DNA of 7,121 bases, from the NCBI GenBank assembly GCA_035300625.1, contig DATGVG010000121.1:1-7121 (forward strand), in the 5' to 3' direction. This stretch comes from DASQJL01 sp035300625. GTDB lineage: Bacteria; Eisenbacteria; RBG-16-71-46; SZUA-252. Below are positions 4,994 to 7,121 of the stretch, piece after piece; position 1 is the first letter of the stretch; each line of letters begins with the position of its first letter. The notes below the pieces were generated by a model. That model saw nothing but the letters and a program-made list of their open reading frames with translations, was not told where the DNA came from and ran no database searches. Position numbers and translations under genes: made by a program.

Positions 4994-5920
4994 TTGAACG
5001 GACACGGGGCGCCTCGATCGCGATCGAGCGCGCCCCTTTTTGTCGCCATCGCGGTCACCCTGCTCACGTGGTCGTCCGCCTACTCGGCCATCCGCTACGC
5101 GGTGCGCGCCTTCCCTCCCGCGTCCCTCGCCCTCCTCCGCTTCACGGTGGCCTCGGTGACGCTGGCCCTGCTCACGCTCCCCACCGGACGCGTCTCGCTG
5201 CGCGGCATGCCGCGGCGCGACCTCGGCGGCTTCCTGCTGATGGGGCTGCTCGCGATCACGATCTATCACACCGCGCTGAACGCGGGAGAGCGCACCGTCA
5301 GCGCGGGCGCGGCGAGTCTCTTGATCAACACCAGCCCCATCTGGACCGCGCTGGTAGCGACCGCGTTTCTTGGGGAGCGGCTCGGGGCGCGCGGGTGGAT
5401 CGGCACCGCCCTCGCGTTCCTGGGCGCCGTGATCATCTCGCTGGGCGCATCGGGCGGGATCCGCTTCGAGGGTGGCGTGGGGTTCATCATCGTCGCCTCG
5501 CTCTGCCAGGCCGTCTACATCGTTCGGCAGAAGAAGTACCTCGCGCGCTACGGCGCGCTCCAGTCCACGTGTCTCACGATCTGGACGGGAACGTTTCTCC
5601 TCCTGCCGTTTTTGCCCGAGTGCTGGCGCGCGCTGCGGGTGGCGACCCCAGCTGAGATTGGCGCGGCCGTCTACCTGGGCGTGGCGCCGGGCGCGATCGG
5701 CTACGTGACGTGGACCTACGTACTCTCGCGCCTCCCCGCCTCGCGCGCCGCGAGCCTTCTCTATCTGATTTCCCCGTTCGCCTACCTGACCGGCTGGGCC
5801 GTGCTTGGAGAGAGACCGGGCGCGGCGGCGTTCTTGGGCGGCATCCCGATCATCGCAGGGGTCGCGCTGGTGAACGCACGTAGAGCCGTGCCCCGCCCGG
5901 AAGCGAGGCCGGAGGGTTGA
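4994..5920 (+). CDS. EamA/DMT superfamily transporter
   Basis: 308 residues from a TTG start, the usual length for the family. About ten hydrophobic helices form two EamA repeats (roughly 15-148 and 155-292). Repeat-one landmarks are LLTWSSAYSAIRYAVRAFPP, LALLRF, INTSPIWTALVATAFLGERL and GWIGTALAFLGAVIISLG. Repeat-two landmarks are YIVRQKKYLARYG, YLGVAPGAIGYVTWTYVLSR, ASLLYLISPFAYL and AVLGERPGAAAFLGG. Family members are inner-membrane exporters or permeases of small metabolites, often amino acids; the substrate cannot be read here. The start is problematic. TTG at 4994 (weak GGGG ribosome site at 4983-4986) is the only usual start codon between the previous stop and helix 1, and the next is a GTG at 5102, after most of helix 1. 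A terminator hairpin occupies codons 5-16. The 3' end overlaps the opposite-strand gene by 71 bases. Confidence 0.88.
   Translation: MNGHGAPRSRSSAPLFVAIAVTLLTWSSAYSAIRYAVRAFPPASLALLRFTVASVTLALLTLPTGRVSLRGMPRRDLGGFLLMGLLAITIYHTALNAGERTVSAGAASLLINTSPIWTALVATAFLGERLGARGWIGTALAFLGAVIISLGASGGIRFEGGVGFIIVASLCQAVYIVRQKKYLARYGALQSTCLTIWTGTFLLLPFLPECWRALRVATPAEIGAAVYLGVAPGAIGYVTWTYVLSRLPASRAASLLYLISPFAYLTGWAVLGERPGAAAFLGGIPIIAGVALVNARRAVPRPEARPEG
5006..5041 (+). terminator. Intrinsic terminator inside the start of the EamA coding region
   Basis: GGGGCGC (5006-5012) pairs with GCGCCCC (5030-5036), and CTCGA (5013-5017) pairs with TCGAG (5024-5028), with C5029 bulged. The central 16 bases 5013-5028 are a perfect palindrome. 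Five T follow (5037-5041). Position and form fit the terminator of the DUF1579 gene, 33 bases after its stop. It also overlaps the N-terminal codons of the EamA gene. Confidence 0.75.
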
Positions 5921-7121
5921 AGCCTGTGGGGGGCTCGCACCGGTCGAGGAGGCCGACCCACGCGGTGTCGCCGTCGGCGGCGTTTCGCTCTCGCGCCGCA
6001 GGTGACAGGAAGATCGCCGCCACGGGGTGATCCCGCACCACCGCGGCGAGATCGCGCGAGAGGGGGAGCAGGAGCGCCGGCCGGTCGGCGTGCCACGCCA
6101 CCCAGTCGGGCACGTCGGAGAGGATGAGCTGGTCGCGCGGCCAGGCGCCAGAGGTGGCGGCGGAGTTGAGGGCGGAGGCGGCCTCCTCCGGGAGTGGCGG
6201 GAAACGGCGCGGCGCCTCGCGCGTCTGAAACGCGACGGTGAGCGCGCCGAAGGCGATCAGGAGCGCGATCAGTGCCGCCTGGGCGCGTCGCCCGCAGATT
6301 CGATCCAGCGCCGGCGCCGCGACGATCCCGGTGATCACGCACGCCAGCGGCACCGCGGGCACCAGGAAGCGCGGACTGCGTTCCAGGGCCGAAAACGCCG
6401 CGATTTGGATCGCGATCGCGGCGGCGAACGGCATCGTCACGCGGAGCCACCCGTAGCGGTCCCGCGGATCCCGGAGCAGGAGTCCCGCGATCCCGAGCCC
6501 AACCGCGAGCGGTCCCAAGCCGCCGAGCAGATCGAGCCCAAACCCCAAGGAGTCCTTGAGCCACCGAACGGCTAACGTCGCGGGATGCGCGAGCACGTAC
6601 GGGATCGCGCCCGGGAGCGGCACGCCGTAGCTCCGGGTGGAGGAGTAGCCTGGATACTCAGGCGTGTAGAGGAGCATCGGGTTGCCCTGAACCGACGATG
6701 CCGCGCCGGTCGCGCCCAGGAGATGGAGTGGCCAGGGCGCGCAGAGAAGAAGGTACGTCGCGAGGAAGAGAATCCCGCGCCGCGGCCGCTCGCGTCCCGC
6801 GACCCATACCCAGAGGGGCGCCATGAGGATCGACTCGCCGCGGAGATACCACGCGGCCGCCGCGGGGATCGCCGCGAGCACCGCCGTCCCGGCGCCACGC
6901 CAGCGCAGAAGGATCAGCCAGGCGAGGGCCGCCAGCGTGGCGGCCGGCACCTGGCTCATCCCCGGACTGAAGGCGTCGAGAAGCAGCGGACAGGCCATGG
7001 CCGTCGCCGCGGCGATCGCGCCTACGCGGGGAGAAGCGAGATGCACGCCGAGCAGGAACACCAGCGCGACCAGTAGGGCGTGCGCCTGCGCGATCACGAG
7101 GAGGTAGCCCAGCGGGAGCGA
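5850..7121 (-). CDS. GT-C/GT39-like integral membrane glycosyltransferase, 5'-partial
   Basis: 423 residues are visible, and the frame runs open through the right edge (upstream of the GTG at 7097 it reads SLPLGYLL), so the N-terminus with the family's acidic catalytic motif lies outside. Counted from the edge, several hydrophobic helices occupy roughly residues 5-70, 78-110, 115-135, 195-215, 228-245, 250-270 and 280-300. A soluble tail of about 120 residues follows. Landmarks typical of GT39/ArnT/PMT-like proteins are RGESILMAPLWVWVAGR, LERSPRFLVPAVPLACVITG after a membrane segment, and SDVPDWVAWHADRPALLLPL in the tail. Such enzymes use polyprenyl-phosphate-linked sugars as donors to modify lipids, proteins or glycans at the outer face of the membrane. 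Donor and acceptor are unknown here. The family assignment rests on general architecture and the ERxPRFLVPxxPL motif. An O-antigen-ligase-like or non-catalytic membrane protein is possible. Confidence 0.72.
   Translation of the reverse strand, partial: SLPLGYLLVIAQAHALLVALVFLLGVHLASPRVGAIAAATAMACPLLLDAFSPGMSQVPAATLAALAWLILLRWRGAGTAVLAAIPAAAAWYLRGESILMAPLWVWVAGRERPRRGILFLATYLLLCAPWPLHLLGATGAASSVQGNPMLLYTPEYPGYSSTRSYGVPLPGAIPYVLAHPATLAVRWLKDSLGFGLDLLGGLGPLAVGLGIAGLLLRDPRDRYGWLRVTMPFAAAIAIQIAAFSALERSPRFLVPAVPLACVITGIVAAPALDRICGRRAQAALIALLIAFGALTVAFQTREAPRRFPPLPEEAASALNSAATSGAWPRDQLILSDVPDWVAWHADRPALLLPLSRDLAAVVRDHPVAAIFLSPAARERNAADGDTAWVGLLDRCEPPTGFNPPASLPGGARLYVRSPARPLR

Noticed and set aside
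4241..5269. 342-codon open frame on the minus strand
   Set aside because: It lies opposite the DUF1579 and EamA genes, is rich in Arg/His/Gly as expected from antisense of high-GC genes, has no recognisable domain and runs through both the promoter and terminator regions.
5782..6564. 260-codon open frame on the minus strand
   Set aside because: Alternate-frame shadow of the GT39-like gene; Arg-rich with no membrane segments or motif.
7095..7097. GTG as the true start of the minus-strand membrane protein
   Set aside because: The frame continues open to the window edge with hydrophobic residues, and the family's N-terminal half is missing, so the gene begins outside.
1..7121. tRNA, rRNA, CRISPR, insertion sequence or integrase features
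   Set aside because: No cloverleaf, spaced direct repeats, transposase-like protein or terminal inverted repeats were seen.

Overview
High-GC bacterial chromosomal DNA (about two thirds G+C by eye, with strong G/C preference at third codon positions). No ribosomal or other marker gene is present, so the phylum cannot be fixed. The gene style (short secreted Ala/Lys-rich proteins, a DUF1579 protein, high-GC codon use) would suit a soil or sediment lineage such as Candidatus Eisenbacteria or Gemmatimonadota, but that is a guess. I see no tRNA, rRNA, CRISPR array, transposase or phage gene.

Layout. (1) 2-1171 (+): C-terminal part of a glycogen-debranching-enzyme-like protein, cut by the left edge. 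Its helical scaffold is recognisable, but the family's active-site segments are replaced or deleted. (2) 1202-2920 (+): integral membrane protein with an MprF/DUF2156-type aminoacyl-phosphatidylglycerol synthase domain, 30 bases downstream and probably co-transcribed. (3) 2921-3033: short intergenic stretch almost filled by two long hairpins. (4) Three small exported proteins on the + strand: an unrecognised basic, disordered protein (3034-3630), a ComEA-like helix-hairpin-helix protein (3627-4085) and a DUF1579 protein (4289-4972). (5) 4084-4224: between the last two, a nested set of stem-loops ending in a strong intrinsic terminator, a candidate structured RNA or 3' UTR element. (6) 4994-5920 (+): ten-helix EamA/DMT transporter. 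Its first codons overlap the terminator of the DUF1579 gene. (7) 5850-7121 (-): C-terminal part of a GT-C/GT39-like membrane protein, convergent with and overlapping the EamA gene, cut by the right edge.

Functionally the window leans towards the cell envelope: lipid aminoacylation, exported small proteins, a metabolite exporter and a probable lipid-linked-sugar glycosyltransferase. No single pathway joins them. The points most worth a second look are the active-site-less debranching-enzyme homologue, the folded RNA region at 4084-4224, and the intrinsic terminator placed inside the start of the EamA coding region. I did not find a clear multi-gene defence or mobile system.
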